From: Desulfobacteraceae bacterium
GTDB taxonomy: Bacteria > Desulfobacterota > Desulfobulbia > Desulfobulbales > Desulfobulbaceae
Direction of reading: 5' to 3'
NCBI GenBank assembly: GCA_011372855.1
Contig: DSAE01000048.1
Coordinates: 1-42,979, forward strand
Length of the DNA stretch: 42,979 nt
The notes under the pieces were generated by a model. That model was not told the origin of the DNA and did not search any database. It saw only the letters and a program-made list of their open reading frames with translations. Position 1 is the first letter of the stretch. Each line of letters begins with the position of its first letter. Shown here piece by piece: positions 42,865-42,979 of this stretch. The translations under genes and the position numbers were made by a program.

Positions 42865-42979
42865 CTAGCATAACGAAAAATCAAGCAGATAGGTGCGGGC
42901 AAAATTGGTGGAAATTTACTCCTGCAATCAATCGGCTTGAGGTTTATGGTAGTCTCCTCATTCGTCCCCGCCATCGGCG

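Overview
The window looks like a chromosomal housekeeping segment from a GC-rich Gram-negative anaerobe. The best guess is a member of the Desulfobacterota (former Deltaproteobacteria, Desulfobulbales-like). This is inferred from the gene families present: a selenoprotein peroxiredoxin beside selB, a Cys-rich Mrp/NBP35 ATPase, cdaA-ybbR-glmM, a bacterial DUF3524 glycosyltransferase and a DUF748 protein. No 16S or other rRNA is present to confirm it. I see no rRNA, tRNA, CRISPR array, insertion sequence or phage gene. Coding density is high, and most entries of the supplied ORF track are antisense or out-of-frame shadows.

Layout. 1-10.0 kb lies on the minus strand: a PAS histidine kinase with a good promoter, a CarS (CDP-archaeol synthase-like)/metallophosphoesterase fusion, dnaE preceded by a pentapeptide-repeat lipoprotein, a TIM-barrel sugar isomerase/AP-endonuclease-like protein, and an M18 aminopeptidase. 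10.2-17.3 kb lies mostly on the plus strand: a tRNA-queuosine mannosyltransferase-like gene, an atypical shikimate kinase, a duplicated non-coding element, an exported protein, a small conserved ORF broken by a 13-bp tandem duplication, mpl, a small membrane protein, a lone Hpt protein (minus strand), tilS and a small exported protein. 17.5-23.5 kb is a redox and selenium block: dsbB and a dsbA-like gene, then a peroxiredoxin whose catalytic residue is encoded by an in-frame UGA. This gene is split in two by the ORF track. Convergent to it are selB, an MBL hydrolase and mrp.

23.7-33.3 kb lies on the plus strand: a hybrid histidine kinase with an apparent frameshift, a YkgJ-type Cys-cluster protein, the overlapping run hsp20-lon-ftsY, a membrane TerB/DnaJ protein and an aminotransferase. 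33.3-37.0 kb lies on the minus strand: a DUF4124 protein and the c-di-AMP synthesis cluster cdaA-ybbR-glmM (transcribed in that order). 37.2-42.7 kb lies on the plus strand: a tight four-gene run of DUF748, nitroreductase, PrmA-like methyltransferase and a PGPGW-type membrane protein. The last 320 bases are AT-richer and hold only an operator-like pattern and a 27-codon ORF.

The strongest single observation is the selenocysteine peroxiredoxin at 18901-19620. The UGA sits exactly where AhpC-type peroxiredoxins carry the peroxidatic Cys. A 7-bp hairpin with a G-containing loop starts 10 nt after the UGA. The elongation factor SelB, needed to read it, is encoded convergently about 215 bp away. 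Other points worth a second look are the CarS-phosphoesterase fusion, the 13-bp duplication upstream of mpl, the kinase frameshift, the shikimate kinase P-loop lacking Ser/Thr, and c-di-AMP synthesis in a Gram-negative background.
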